From: Thunnus maccoyii
Lineage: Eukaryota > Chordata > Actinopteri > Scombriformes > Scombridae
Length of the DNA: 64,000 nucleotides
Assembly (NCBI RefSeq): GCF_910596095.1
Contig: NC_056533.1
Coordinates: forward strand, 28,680,662 to 28,744,661
Reading direction: 5' to 3'
Made by a program: the position numbers and the translations under genes. Positions 46,401-58,134 of this stretch are shown here, piece after piece. The notes beneath the pieces were generated by a model. The model saw only the letters and a program-made list of their open reading frames with translations. It made no database searches and was not told where the DNA came from. Each line of letters opens with the position of its first letter. The stretch's first letter is position 1.

Positions 46401-49400
46401 TCGAAGAAGAAGTCAGTACTACACTGTGATTAAGCACTCACTTGTGAAGCAGTGTCAGAATAAAATATTTTACACAAAATGCTTATTTACCACCTTTCAT
46501 CCTGCGTCATCACAATCCTTCAAGGATCCTCTTGTAGTAAAATAAAAATGTGTTTTGTGGAGTTTTTACCAAGACAGGTGGACAATCTTATGCAATTACT
46601 TATGCATATCAGTAATTTCACTCAGTCATACAAAAGGTTTGGTAAACCTGACTGCACCATATAATCTCACCATAGTCCAGGAGAACTCTCTTCAAGGGGC
46701 ATCATACTGAATTATTTTAAACTCCAAACACAGCAGCTCCTGTTATCTTCCACACTATTGTTTCTTGTGTTAAATGTCTCTGCACCAAACTGTGCTCAGA
46801 TGTACTCTCTCTCTCTTCATTTTATTGCTGCTGGGATGAGATCATGTCCCCAAAGGGCTCAGAAATCACCTGATCTAATCTATAGAGTGATGCTGCTCCA
46901 CTCTTTACGCGGACGACTCCCAGATCTACTTCTCGTTTGACTCCAACATCACAACTGGTTAAAATACAATCCTGTCTTACAGATGTTAAAAACTGGCTCT
47001 CTCAAAACTTTCTTCAGTCAAACTCAGATAAATCAGAAGCCATTATCATAGGTCCAGACTCCTCCAGTGAGCACTTCTCCTCTCACTTAGGTTGTATCAA
47101 AACCCAGTGCAGAAATCTGGGTGTTAGAATTGATTTTAAAATTTGGTGATTACTTTTAAAGCATGTTTGGGGTTGGTCCGTGATTATATCACTGACTTAC
47201 TAACACCTTATGAGCCTGAATGCAGCCTGAGATCCTCCAGCAGAGGTCTGTTAGTAATTCTTAGGTCGAGGCGAAAAACCAGAGGAGACCGAGCCTTGGA
47301 GTCAGGGCCCCATAACTCTGGAACGACCTGCCGGATGAGATCAGGCAGGCTAGCTCTTTTGCAATTAGTTTTTGAAAAGTGCTATATAAATAAAATTATT
47401 ATTATTATTATTATTACTCTGCTATTTGGTTATATGGCTTTTATAATCCAGATGCTGAGTGTATAAATCGGTAATTGCACGAAACACCAGATGTAGTTCC
47501 AGATGGGACTGAAATGACCCCAGGGCATCAGAGTCGACTAAAACTACAGCGATTAATTTTAGCCAGAATTAGTACTGGGTAGCAGCAAAAACATCACTGA
47601 CATATTTGATCCAGATGGAAAAAGGTCCTGAGGTAAAAAAAAAACCCTTCAGACCTTTCCTTACAAGATCTAAGTGACTTTAGTAAATGAACATCTGCAT
47701 CAGTGCTTTATTTGCTTTATTTTACAGATCCCACAGTTCTTGATCATTTTTTACAAAGGAACTGATATGTAATCATATGTAATTTGGTACTAATTATATG
47801 GAAAATTATAAGTGTAACCTAGAGAATCTTTTAGTGAGGTCAGTGAACATGTAAAATGTATTTTGTCTCTATATTTGTTGAATCGTGTGCTTCGTAGTGG
47901 ACAAAAGTTTCCAATGATAAATTACTGATGAATTCATAATTACTTTAGTTTAAATTGACCAGTTCAGTTAAGGAAATTCCTCTGGACAACCAACTAAACT
48001 CAAACACCTGTCTCAGAATATCGTTTCTTATTATTAGAACCTAATTGAAAGGTTATTTTCAGGAAACTTCATGTGAAATTACAGATCTGTAAAATAAAGG
48101 TTAAGAATAAAGAAAGTAAACTTTTTTTTTCACCACAGCAGGATGTATCAAGTTTACATGTATTGTTAAACGTCTCCAGGTTGTCGTGGTTATAAAACAC
48201 AGTTGAGCTCTGTGTTTATTGGCCCTTTTACTCGTGTTTACAAGGCTTTGGGATTTTGTTTTGTGGAAATGTGTCACAGCAGTGAAACAGTCGAGGACTG
48301 CAGAATGCTGCAGTACAAGTCTGTCCACATTTGATGGAGAGCAGCACGCTTCAACCCAGCCATGCATAAGGAAGGGAACAGTGATGCATACTAAATATAC
48401 TGTACATCACAACCTGTCCAACCTCATTGATAAGACAAAAATCACACACTGTGGTATTAAAGGATTTATCAGGGGTACAGCTCATTAGACCTTCAAGATT
48501 TCTCTCACCACTTCTTTCTTATTTCTCGTCTAAATAGCTCCTGACAGTGTGATGCACGTCCACGCTAATTAAATAGTTATGACTGGAAGGATTTTGTAGC
48601 ATCATGTGTCATGTCAGTGGGCACAAGCCCCTGGCAATTCAACGTTAACCTGTCTAAATTTTCTTTCCATTAATAACTCTCCTCCTGGATCTCTCTCTCT
48701 CTCTCTCTCCTGTCTGGCAGCAACACCAACGCCAAGAAGTGGGAAACAGAGCTGCAGACTTTAAGAGAAAATAATGCCAGGCTGGTGGACGCACTGCAGG
48801 AGTCCTCAGCTAATGTAGAAAGCTGGAAGAAACAACTTAGTGCCTGCAAGGAGGAGAGTGACACGCTCAGGGAAAAGGTAATACAGTCATGCACTCTTAC
48901 AGGGAAGTTAAATAAAGTACACAATGTTCATTGATCCTGCGGACAAAAAAAAAAGTGACTTTAGTAAAGAAACATTACTGCACCACAAACTGTCAAAAAA
49001 ATAATAGATTCTCACTGCCAGTTAGGTGACTTAATTACTTAAAATCTGTTCAATGTGATGTGTAAGTCACTCACTTAGTTTGGTCAGTTTTATGCAAGTT
49101 TCCTCTAAGGAGGAGGAAACTGTGCATTTTATTAGGTTTCATATTCCCTGCACCAGAGTCTTGCCTCTATGTCCACTAAAAATAGAATCATTTTAGTTTC
49201 ATAATCAATGTGGGCTGTTACTGCAGCTGGGCTGGTGTGGCAATGATACTGTTCATTCTGTAACACGCTGTTTTATTTTTAATTGCTAGATTAAGTTTTC
49301 AAGATGCCACTACTTACAATATCCATAATGTCCAGTATTCCACAAATTGTGTACAATGTAATAGATGTATCATGGATAAACAAAAATGGGAACTTCTGCT

Positions 49401-52400
49401 GTCGCACTTTAAAAAGTATATTTAAACTTGACGTTTTTAAATAAAGCAGCTCTCACCCTCTTTCGCTGTGTTTTAGATTGCAGAACTAGAAGCCCAGTGT
49501 AATGAAGCCAATCAGGAGAAGCAGAGAAACGCCCAACTGAGTGCACGAGTGCAGGAGCTGGAGACCGAGCTACACGAGAAAGAGCAGGTGAGACGTCCGC
49601 ATCGCATTCGTCATGAAACAACAGGACTGTGGCCACGCACCAGACTGACAGCAGGGGGTTTATTACAAAAAGCTTGTTTCACAGAGGAGGTTGTATCTTA
49701 CCCTGAAAGTTTTATGATCCGCTCATCCTTCCTCACCCTTTCTTCTTTTAAAGAAATTATAATTTTCAGGTTTGCACTCCACCGCTTCATCTTCTGAAGT
49801 TACAGATCTACTTTCTCATTCCTACATTTCAGTGAGTTTCTTCACTGTGCTCTTTGCCTCTTGTTCTTACTCAGTACCCCTCCTCTCCCTCAGGAGGTGA
49901 TTATTCCTCAGTAGGAAATGATGGGTGCTGTTGAGGGGATCTTGGGTTCTTTTATGGATCGCCTACCCAGCTAAACCCAGACCTTTATACTGCTCACTGT
50001 TGTTTTTTCTCCTCCAATTTCTTTTTTTTTTAAATCTCACTTGCTGTGCTGCTTATAATTTCATAAGCTTTTTATATTTTTTAGCTGACATCCTGTTTTT
50101 GTTTCAGTTGAACTCCACCGTGAAAACAGTCAGACTGGGGTAAATGTAAATTCATCCACTGACTTTGTCTCTAATCAGAGCAGCAGGGAATTTTGGCACA
50201 AATACCATTAGTGGAGTTGCCTTATGTCTACTACATCAGTCATCCGTAATCTAAACTAGCTGACTGTCAGCTCAGCGGAGCCTAATGGTGCTGTTATTTC
50301 TAATGAGGACGAGCCCTGCGCGGCCACACAGTCTTTTGACCTTTGCTCATTGCTGGTAAAATGTTGCTTCAGTGTGCAGACAAATGATTAGGACTGACTT
50401 CTGGCAATCTCTTATTCTTCCTGCTTTGTTCTGCACTGACTGGGTTTCCTTTTCATGAAGTTGACGGGGTGTACGTTCAGCCATGTGTGAAACATAAGAA
50501 AAAAAACAGCAAAAAAAGAAAATCGGTTTATATTTCTGTTTAATCAGAAAAACACATTTTTTTCAGTACTTTTTTGCCATTTGTTATGGCTTTATAAGTT
50601 TGGAGTAGCCACATAATTTTAGATATTTTATACAGTTTGATCCGTCATGTGCCACTGCTTTCTGTCAGTTTTTAGAGCGGATTACAAACCTGACACTACA
50701 AATCAAGCTTTACTTTCTCTCTAACACATGTATGACGGTTGCAACAAACCACTTTTTACTGATTTATTGTCTAGTCTGTCAAATATTAGAAGAATAGTCT
50801 GTCAGAGTTTCCCAGAGTTGATGTCTTCATGTTGCAACAACAAACGATTTGAAACTTTCAGTAACATAAAACAGACAAGAAACAAATCCTCACATTTCAG
50901 AAGTGAAGTGAATTTTGCTTTATAAATGATCATTGATCATCAAAAATTGTTGATTGATTGTCTGTCAATTGTCTAATCAATGAATCAACTCATTGTGTAG
51001 CTTGAATTTAATAATAAATTCAGTGGCTATGCTGCATAAAGACCCAGTCAGATTCCCAGAGGTGAACAGTGTGTCTGGGATATTCTAGTTTACCACCTGG
51101 CAGCCTGAGTATTAATAGAACGTATAAATATTTCCTTCGAGAGCAGTATTTCTTATAGAACAAAAGGGAAGTAGTTCAAAGAGTCTGAGCTGATTTTGAA
51201 AGATTATAATCAAAGAATCATGCCCTTCAGGGGCTGCACGTTTCCACAGTTCTGTGCATCTTCCAAAATGCCCTGAAACTGACCGAGTGGCCAGCAAAAA
51301 GAAATCTTATTGTTTGCAGAGCACTGATACAGCAGACAGCCCCACAGAGGCTCATCTGCCGAGTGACTCACCCTCTTGTAGAAATGCACACGCTCAACTC
51401 TTCCAATTAAAAACGTGCCAATGAATTATTAATCATTCACTGTGGTGCTGAACCCAGCGCTGGCCAGCTGTGAACTGACAGAACAAAGCTGCTGCAGGTG
51501 ACTACAAAGACTCAGCCAATTATTACTTTGTGTGGAAGCACCTGAAGCAGTGACGGAAGCTATGAAATTATATGTAGTGTTTGTCTTAAAACCAGGGAAG
51601 GGATGAGTTTTTCAGAACAATAATAGAAAACAAACATGAGCACGAGGCGGAAAAACAGAGACAAGGCTGAATCTTCAGTATTCAAAGTCTGGGATGATTT
51701 TTTTCTTTTTTCTTTTTTCCTTACCTGCTTTGCATTGCTGCCACTTTTGTATATAGTTTATTTCAGGGGGCAGTGTACATAAATCAACATTGTCAACTTA
51801 ATATAAATGTATCTGTGTTAGGGCTGGGTATTGAACCTCAATATTTATTTGGTACTGACCAAAAAGGGGGAAACAGCTAGTCTGGCTCTGTCCAAAGGTA
51901 ACAAAATCATCTACCAGCATGTCTAAAGCTCAATAATGAACATGTTATATCTCATGTGTTTAATCCAGGATGTCACTGCTCCTGACCAAGAAATAGTCTG
52001 GCACATAAGCACCCGAAAACAACCACAACTTGTCAGTTTTACACTTCAGTAATTGTGATTGTACAGATTAAACAAATTAGATATGACATGTAAATTGGAA
52101 AGCTTTAGAGATGCTGGTTGGCAGATTTAGTTATGCTAAACTAAGCTAAGTAGCTGCTAACTAACTCTCAAGCAAGAATGCGAATAAGTGTATTTCCCAA
52201 AATGTCACATTATCCTCTAACATTTGAAAATGTGACTTCTTTTGTTAAATGGGGGAAAAGGATTTGTAGAGAAACATGTTGATAATCCTCAAAGTAAGGT
52301 ATCTGAAAAATGTTTAACAGTTGAAACTCAGCTATCATATCAGCAGTATAGAAAGAAGAAAAGAGGGGCGCTATAGTCCACCCGTGCCCTGGTGTTCTTA

Positions 52401-54461
52401 AGAAAACAATCTACAAAGCATCAACCTGATAAGATTTCTTGACTTTTGATGAACAGACAGCTGAACTTATTTTTTTTTCCCAGGAACTGGAGAACCTGAG
52501 GAAGCAGGCAGAGATAATCCCTCAGCTCATGGCAGAGTGCGAGACCATCACCGCCAAACTGCAGGTACGTTCAAAGCACCCAGAAAATCCCACAAACCCC
52601 TCTCTCTCTCTCTCTCAGGTGCGTTTTTTTACTACAGAGCATAAAGAGAGCTGCACAGACCTCGAGCTTTCCAGCACACGTGAGGACACGATGGCTGTCA
52701 CACCGAGGTAACACACAGGCTCTGAGGCGTAAGCAGCGCTTTCAGACGGAGACGGAGAATGAGAGTCCCTATTCATCATTTTGCCCGAAGGCTGGTGACA
52801 CAACATTGCCGTCACGTGTCTCACTAAGGCACATTCTGGTTACTATATCTACTAATGAAGCTTCATCCCCAGTACAACGTTGAGTGGATTATTGCCTTTT
52901 GAAAAGGTATTTCTCTCCCTGACTATAGCAGCGTGAAACAGAGATACTACATCTCTGTCACGGCTTATTAGTTTCCTAGCGGCGCAGATTTGATCTACAA
53001 ACACAGCTGAAGTTGTTTGAGAGCTGTGGTGTAATGACTGAGGCTCATTCGTCACATTTCTGTAGGTGTGTGGTTTGCGTCTGTGAGGTTAAGTTGGGTG
53101 TTAGATTCTTTTGTTGCCAGAAGCCCCGAAACAATACAGATTCACACCCATCACCTCCCATTTTCCTCATAACAAAGAGCACTTGTTCTTCAAGACGGGT
53201 TTGTTTCATTGAGTAATATCAGACTTTCTGTGAAACCAGAAGTGCCAGGCTCGGTGAATGACTGTGCTGTTATTGCCAAGTCTGACATGAGCTGCATTGA
53301 TAGTGACGCTCATCTCTCGCCCTGTTCTGACTGACTCAGAGCACGATTTTATCATCCAAGCTGTCATGCATGTGCTGCCTTTCAAGCCGGGGCAGGGAGG
53401 AGAATAAAACCAACAGTGGCATGCCTGAAGTTCCTGCGCTCTACAAAGCTCGACTGCCTGGTTTGTTTCTGCAACAGCCAGCTGGATGAATGACAGTGAC
53501 AACAGAACTGGCTGAAGCAGGAGTTTATCTAACCGGCTATCCACACGGAGGAGAAGCAGAGACAATGGGATTTCTCGAATACCTCCGTCTATTCACGAGG
53601 CCCGAAACAAAAACTGAACCAGAGTCCATTCAGAGAGAAATGAGTCGATAAAATAAAACTACTTTCGTGCCGCCAAATTAAAGTTAATCCACTGACATTA
53701 ACGTGTTTTTTTTTTTTTTTTTCTACCTACTCTACTTCTGTGTTTGTGGTCATGTCTCGCCTCTATTTAAAGACGACACCCCACATGGAGATCAGGTTTC
53801 AGGAGTCAGCTGGAGGATACAGTCATGCAGGCGCAACACCCATTTAGCACTCCTATTTTAAACCCCTCCCAGCAATGGTATCTTTGGCATTAATGTGTCA
53901 CTCGTGTCGCCTGCTAGTCTGAAAGATTCACTTCACCCTCCCAGCCCCACACATACAAAAATGTTTCCTAAATGTGAGATTGGTTTTCAGTTTAGATAAT
54001 TGTATTTTTGATATTTGATATTTGTTTTTTTATTGCATATATGGAGATAAAATGCTTGAAAGGCCAGTTGAACTGCTTTTATCTTTTTCTAAAAGTAGCT
54101 GTGAGTCAAAAAAAAAGGTCTTCTTTAGTGTGACATCTCTGCTAACATTAAAAAAAGTCAAATATTGACGTCCATTTCAGGAGATCAACTTGATTTCCTG
54201 GTATATCTGTCATTTGACTTCTTTGCCGCATTGAAAGTAAATTTTATTTTCCGATTATCTATCTGTTCACAGGCCGCAGAGACGACGAACAAGGAACTGG
54301 AGGGGAGGATAGAGGGTCTTCAGATGGACATGGAGGAAAGCCAACAAAAGCAGGGCAACATGAAGGGCGAGCTGAAGAAGTTCATGGATATTCTGGATGG
54401 AAAGATAGATGAGCTGCATGAGTTCAGGCAGGGGCTCTCCAAGCTAGGTGTTGATAACTGA
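24952..54461 (+). CDS. homer2: Homer scaffold protein 2, complete, 9 coding exons
   Basis: Coding exons: 24952-24956, 36294-36450, 44481-44612, 44951-45043, 45778-45917, 48721-48877, 49477-49587, 52484-52564, 54273-54461. All junctions are GT..AG and phases join to 354 codons plus TGA, the same length as the long human HOMER2 form. Residues 1-110 are the EVH1 domain ([58 protein letters not shown]). Residues about 110-170 are a Ser/Thr-rich linker, and 170-354 a coiled coil with heptad Leu ending [20 protein letters not shown], the Homer leucine-zipper tail. Known role: the EVH1 domain binds PPxxF motifs of group I mGluRs, IP3 and ryanodine receptors and Shank; the coiled coil tetramerises at the postsynaptic density. 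HOMER2 rather than HOMER1/3 is supported by NGTDDEK in the linker, the IIPQLM(S/A)ECE segment and the neighbours. Confidence 0.96.
25433..25490. repeat. (GT)29 microsatellite
   Basis: A perfect dinucleotide run in homer2 intron 1, the longest in the window. Confidence 0.96.
26243..26540 (+). mobile_element. interspersed TIR repeat (GCTGCAACTA... type), copy B
   Basis: Starts CGGCTGCAACTAGTGATTGT and contains TTAATCATTTAGTCCGTAAC and AGTGAAAAATGCCAATCACA. It parallels the element at 2960-3303 block for block in the first half; the right end is decayed. Confidence 0.55.
28230..28460 (+). mobile_element. interspersed TIR repeat (GCTGCAACTA... type), partial copy C
   Basis: Contains GAGCCCAAGGTGACAACTTC and TTTGTTTTGTCTGACCTACA followed by AATCGATGGTGAAAATAGTT. 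These correspond to the core and right part of copy A. Confidence 0.5.
30721..30737. promoter_or_regulatory. inverted nuclear-receptor half-sites with 5-bp spacer
   Basis: AGGTCA and TGACCT lie 5 bp apart. They are perfect half-sites, but the spacing is not the 3 bp of a classical estrogen response element. It lies at the edge of a CpG-richer block of homer2 intron 1. Confidence 0.3.
31601..31640. repeat. (CA)n microsatellite
   Basis: A perfect CA run at 31601-31626 is interrupted by AAAA and resumes briefly. It lies in homer2 intron 1. Confidence 0.92.
35309..35500 (+). mobile_element. tRNA-derived SINE
   Basis: A box-A-like TGGCTCCCTGGTAGCC lies at the left and a box B GGTTCAATTCC at 35367-35377. 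These are followed by a pyrimidine-rich body (ACTCCCTCTGTCTACCCATG, TTTCCTGTCTCTCTGCACTT) and the tail AAAGGCAGGAAATGCCAAAA. This arrangement matches a teleost tRNA-type SINE. It is not a functional tRNA, because the acceptor stem and anticodon arm are not formed. Confidence 0.75.
36294..36450 (+). CDS. homer2: homer2 coding exon 2
   Basis: Completes Gly2 and encodes residues 3-54 ([20 protein letters not shown]...), the first half of EVH1 including the ligand-groove aromatic residues. Acceptor TGCTCTCTAG, donor CCAAG|GTATGT, directly followed by a (GT)n run. Confidence 0.96.
36451..36505. repeat. (GT)n microsatellite at the 5' end of homer2 intron 2
   Basis: The donor GTATGTGTGT runs straight into two GT tracts separated by a short CATAGTCT spacer. 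Length variation here would sit 3-50 nt from the splice donor. Confidence 0.92.
36506..44480 (+). other. homer2: homer2 intron 2 (8.0 kb)
   Basis: No coding exon is recognised. It includes a TATATATC-type simple repeat at about 37028-37068 and a C-rich, CpG-containing block at about 40950-41100 unlike the AT-rich surroundings. The rest is unremarkable. Confidence 0.55.
37028..37068. repeat. (TA)n/(TATC)n simple repeat
   Basis: Repeated TATATATC and TATC units, in homer2 intron 2. Confidence 0.85.
44481..44612 (+). CDS. homer2: homer2 coding exon 3
   Basis: Encodes residues 55-98 ([20 protein letters not shown]...LTK), whole codons, with the core EVH1 strands. Acceptor TTCCTGACAG, donor CCAAG|GTGAGA. 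Confidence 0.96.
44951..45043 (+). CDS. homer2: homer2 coding exon 4
   Basis: Encodes residues 99-129 ([20 protein letters not shown]...), the C-terminal EVH1 helix and start of the linker. Acceptor CCATTTTCAG, donor CCCAG|GTAAAT. Confidence 0.96.
45778..45917 (+). CDS. homer2: homer2 coding exon 5
   Basis: Encodes residues 130-175 and two bases of Ser176 ([20 protein letters not shown]...), the Ser/Thr-rich linker and first heptads. Donor GCAGAG|GTAAGG; unspliced reading gives Arg then TAA. Confidence 0.95.
46895..47416 (+). mobile_element. 3' fragment of an L2-like LINE
   Basis: Lies in homer2 intron 5, sense to the gene. The translation contains the reverse-transcriptase active-site segment YADDSQIYF (about 46908-46935), followed after frame shifts by [20 protein letters not shown] and, near 47190-47290, [20 protein letters not shown]. 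It ends in GTGCTATATAAATAAAATTA and a (TTA)n tail at 47396-47416, the L2 type of 3' end. It is broken by frameshifts and truncated at the 5' side, hence inactive. Confidence 0.85.
48721..48877 (+). CDS. homer2: homer2 coding exon 6
   Basis: Completes Ser176 and encodes to residue 228 ([20 protein letters not shown]...), coiled coil. The acceptor TGTCTGGCAG is preceded by a (CT)n run at 48691-48709. Donor AAAAG|GTAATA. Confidence 0.96.
49477..49587 (+). CDS. homer2: homer2 coding exon 7
   Basis: Encodes residues 229-265 ([20 protein letters not shown]...), coiled coil. Acceptor TGTGTTTTAG, donor GAGCAG|GTGAGA. Confidence 0.95.
50770..51005 (+). repeat. interspersed TIR repeat (GCTGCAACTA... 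type), decayed copy
   Basis: Contains TTCCCAGAGTTGATGTCTTC, AAACAGACAAGAAACAAATC and a final run of ATTGATTG/TCAATCA near 50935-51000. These match the core and right end of copy A with many changes. Lies in homer2 intron 7. Confidence 0.4.
52484..52564 (+). CDS. homer2: homer2 coding exon 8
   Basis: Encodes residues 266-292 ([20 protein letters not shown]...), coiled coil. Acceptor TTTTTCCCAG, donor CTGCAG|GTACGT. Confidence 0.95.
54273..54461 (+). CDS. homer2: homer2 coding exon 9 (terminal)
   Basis: Encodes residues 293-354 and TGA ([20 protein letters not shown]...), ending in the conserved leucine-zipper tail SKLGVDN. Acceptor TCTGTTCACAG. Confidence 0.96.
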   Translation, partial: AAETTNKELEGRIEGLQMDMEESQQKQGNMKGELKKFMDILDGKIDELHEFRQGLSKLGVDN

Positions 54462-56680
54462 GAAAAAAGTGGCACTGAGCTGAGAGGGTCAGAGGTCAGG
54501 TACGAAGGATTCACTACAGTATGTCTTCAGGGCAGAAACTATGTGGCACCTACTCCCCCAAAGTGATGTCCACTCATAAACAATCAGCTTTGGCTACTAA
54601 TAAACACTACCATGTGAGAAAGAAATGTTTTGGAGAGGGAGAGCGACACTGGCAGACTTACTAAAAGGAAGGGCCAGCATGCTTTTCCGTTTCTGTGGGG
54701 GGAAACGGCTTTAAAAAGCTGGTGGTGGGTTCTTAGATTCTGTCCATCTGTCTTCTTTCTGAAGGCTGCAGCAGAGTAGAGGAGGGGACTTAAAAGGGCT
54801 AAAACGAACAACACACAAAGACAATGCTGTTCAGCATCACTCAAGTAATAATTGGTGTTAATCCTTGTGGCCCCCTCAGAGAATTAGAGATGAAATCTTT
54901 CTATGACTGTCCTCGCTGTTGCCTCTTGTCTATCTCAGGTGTGTTAGGAGACAGTTTGTACTCATTCAATTATATGCACATATATGACACACGGCCGTGA
55001 CACAAAGTGCCTCCAGGTGAGTCTAAAATTCTACCTGGCAAGGAGAACCGGCCAAGTGATGACCGTCACCATAATAATAACTTGAAGCTTTTTTTTTTTT
55101 TGTGAGAAAACCTGAAGAAAAATGATCATGTTGGGGGGAAAAACAAAAAAAACATCCTTTTTAATGAATTAAGATGGAAAAGAAAACACAGGCAGGCGAG
55201 CCCGTCTTGAGAATGTTGTTAATGGATGTTAATGTGGTGAGAAACACAAAGGACAAAAACAGGTGTTTGCACAAAAACGACTGAGGAAGGACTGGAGCGG
55301 GAATCATCAGCTGTCTTGTGGATGTTTTCAGTAAACAGTCCGTTTGATAATATTTGCATAAAGAAGGAAAACTTTTCTCATCTCAGGAGCTTTCCTGCAG
55401 AAACGTAGTCATCCAAAAATAAGAATAATAATAATAATAACAATAGGAACCCCATTTTGCCATGAGTGTAGTGTAGTGTTTAAAGGACTTTGTGTGTGCA
55501 ATAGTATTTTGTCCATTTGTAGAACAAAGATGTTACGTCTCTCCAAGGCTGTTGATGTGCTTCCTACACACTTGTTTTTGTTATGGTGGTGGTTATTTTT
55601 GGGTGAGGGGGGGGGGGGACTTGGTGCTGTCCGACGGGTGACTAAATGTGAAAGTGTACTTCACTGAAAATGTTTAGATGGCATGGACCTTTTCACCACA
55701 ATCCTGTCATATTCTTGGTTTTTGGTTTTACATATTTATTTATTTTTGGTGCCTCTCTGCAACTAGCGTTTCTAGAACATACCAAGTAAATCAACATAAA
55801 GCCTCCACAGATGTACAATAATATATTAAATATACCAAATTGTCTGGCTTCAGAAGTTTTATCGTGGAGGACATTTTTACAGGATGGTGTTCAAAGCTGC
55901 TTTTTACAGCAGTCTGCTGTTTTTGAAACATTTGAAATCAAAGGAACATGTTGTAGTGGCATATTTACTAGGTAATACTATGATGTTATGAGTCAACATT
56001 TTTCACCACTGTTTTGATCTTGTCATAAGATTGAGCTAAATATGAAGGGATTTTTGCTTATTATCTCTCTGTTGAGCCCTACTGTTCATAAGTCACCTGA
56101 ACCTGCATAACACAAAGTATGATCCTTCCTTTTGAACCAATGCCTCTTGTAAACTTTTGTGACTCCTGTTCAATATTGTACAATAGAACTGACAATTGCT
56201 AAAATTTAGTTTAATTACAACTCTGAGTTAAGAGTCTTTTTTTTTCCCCCCCACTTCAAGTTCAAGTAGTGACTTTGCAGCGCCGGGCCACAAGTTGGCA
56301 AGAGCTCTGCAGTGAGGAGAGGAGAGGAGAGGGGAAGTTCTTCTAATCCCCACTTAGTTGCAAATTAGTATTGTGGGTGCTGTGTCGAAAACTGACATAC
56401 TCTTAAAAAAGCTTACAAATATGATGCCTGACACTGTGAAAGTCTTGAGGCATTTTTTTTTTTCCTGGATGAAAAGCTCAGAGGAGGAGGAAGCTGCATC
56501 CTGTCGAGTCTCCGCCACCGCACGTCTTTTCTCCGATGTTGATTTACACAGCACTAAATATAGCTGTAATCCTAACGGAGACACATAACCAAAGCAAATG
56601 AGTTTGAATTTAATCACAGTCGTTTACACGTATCATTTTCTCTGAGATCAGAACAAATAAAGCAAACACATTTGAGCTTG
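54462..56680 (+). terminator. homer2: homer2 3' UTR with candidate poly(A) signals
   Basis: Two canonical AATAAA hexamers are seen after the stop, at 54599-54604 (short 3' UTR) and 56656-56661 (about 2.2 kb). An ATTAAA lies near 55828. Which one is used cannot be decided from sequence. Confidence 0.4.
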
Positions 56681-56766
56681 TTTGAAGGATGGAAAAAAAA
56701 ACCCCTTAAACTCCCAATGTCCTCACAGTACTGAGAAAACAACTGCAGTGGTGGATCAGAGGACAC

Positions 56767-56780
56767 GTTGCCTTGGCAAC
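56767..56780. promoter_or_regulatory. RFX X-box-like palindrome (site 1)
   Basis: GTTGCCTTGGCAAC matches the RFX consensus GTTNCCATGGNAAC at all but one central position. It lies between homer2 and whamm. Confidence 0.55.
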
Positions 56781-57216
56781 TTAATCCCACTCACTCCTTT
56801 TTTGTGTGATAAATAACAGTGTGAATGATGGACTATGAGAAGTATAGATCCAGTGCTACCTTCCAACAATTAATTTTTTAATTACACAACAGTCAATCAT
56901 CTTTCTCAGCCAATCAGACTCTTGGATGTTTGTCTCACTGGGACTCTTTAATTTTCCTTTTCACCTTCAGAGATGAGCTGGTTGGCACAGGTACATCTGG
57001 GTAGAAAATATCAATTTAGTTCAGAGATGATCAGTTGATTAACTAATTAATTTGGTTTATAGAAAATTATCTGCTTTAATGCTGCCACTAATGATTATTT
57101 TAATTTCTATAAAATGTTACAGAACTGCCTATCATGAGAATAATCCTCTGAGCCTCATGTGATGTACTGAAATGGCTGCTTTTGTCCGACCGACAGTGCA
57201 GAACCCAGTATGACAC

Positions 57217-57555
57217 ACACTCACCGGCCACTTCATCAGGAACACCTGGGCAATCTAATGCGATCCATAACAACAGCTCTGCCATAAATTCTACTTTTAT
57301 GAAGTTTATAACATTTTCAGTTTTTGTTGACATTGTCAGAAAGGTGATAATTTTACTTTATGATGATTATTGAGGCCGGAGTGGGTGGTGGTGGTGGTGG
57401 TGGTGGTGTACTGGAGTGCATTATATTGAATGGTGTTTCTAATATTTTGTCCACATTAACATACAGGACCCTTACCATACCCACTACGACCTAAAGTAGA
57501 ATTTATGGCAGAGCTGTTGTATTGGATTGTATTGATGAAGTGGCCGATGAGTGTA
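57217..57555. mobile_element. TIR MITE (ACACTCACCGGCCACTTCAT type)
   Basis: Left end ACACTCACCGGCCACTTCAT and right end ATGAAGTGGCCGATGAGTGT are inverted copies. Matching continues inward to ACAGCTCTGCCATAAATTCT (57272-57292) and its complement (57495-57515), so the arms are about 80 bp. The interior holds a (GGT)n run at 57385-57408. No coding capacity; this end sequence is frequent in teleost genomes. Confidence 0.8.
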
Positions 57556-58070
57556 TTTACATTTACAAGCATATAAATTATAGAAAAGCAGCAAATATTT
57601 ACATTTGAGAAGCTGAAACCAGTTAATGTTTGGCAATTCTTTGAAATAAAGGAGAACAATGTATCACCTATCAAACATGTCAATTAATTTGTTGATTAAT
57701 CATTTCAGTACTTGATAATCACTAAATTTCATAAAAGATTACAAAAAAAAGTTCCAGCTCCTGTTTAACCAATATCATGAGCTTTTTCTGTCTAGTTTAT
57801 GTTGTATTAACTGTATAAACTAGAGATGTAAACTAGTTTGATAATCAATTAATTATTTACTCTTTTAATCACTTTTCAAGCCAAAATGCTAAACATTTGC
57901 TGGTTCCATCTTCACAAATGTGAAATGTGAGGAAATTCTGCTTTTCTTTGTCACTTTTAAACTGAATATCTTTGTGTTTTGGACAGTTGAACATAAACAA
58001 TATGAAGACATCACTTTGAGCTCTGAGACGTTGTCATCAGCATTTTTAACTTTTTCACAAAATTTTAATT
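57540..58070. repeat. two decayed copies of the GCTGCAACTA... type TIR repeat
   Basis: AAATATTTACATTTGAGAAG and GAAACCAGTTAATGTTTGGC near 57590-57635 belong to one inferred copy. AATCAATTAATTATTTACTC near 57843 and TTCACAAATGTGAAATGTGA near 57912 belong to a second, reverse copy. Both are heavily mutated. Confidence 0.45.
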
Positions 58071-58134
58071 GAAAAAAAAAAAATTGCCAGGATAATCCAT
58101 AGTGAAATAGTTACTACTAAACCTTTTGGGTTTT

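Noticed and set aside
46758-47466. Several ORFs in homer2 intron 5
   Set aside because: They are frameshifted pieces of an L2-like LINE 3' end, not a host gene.
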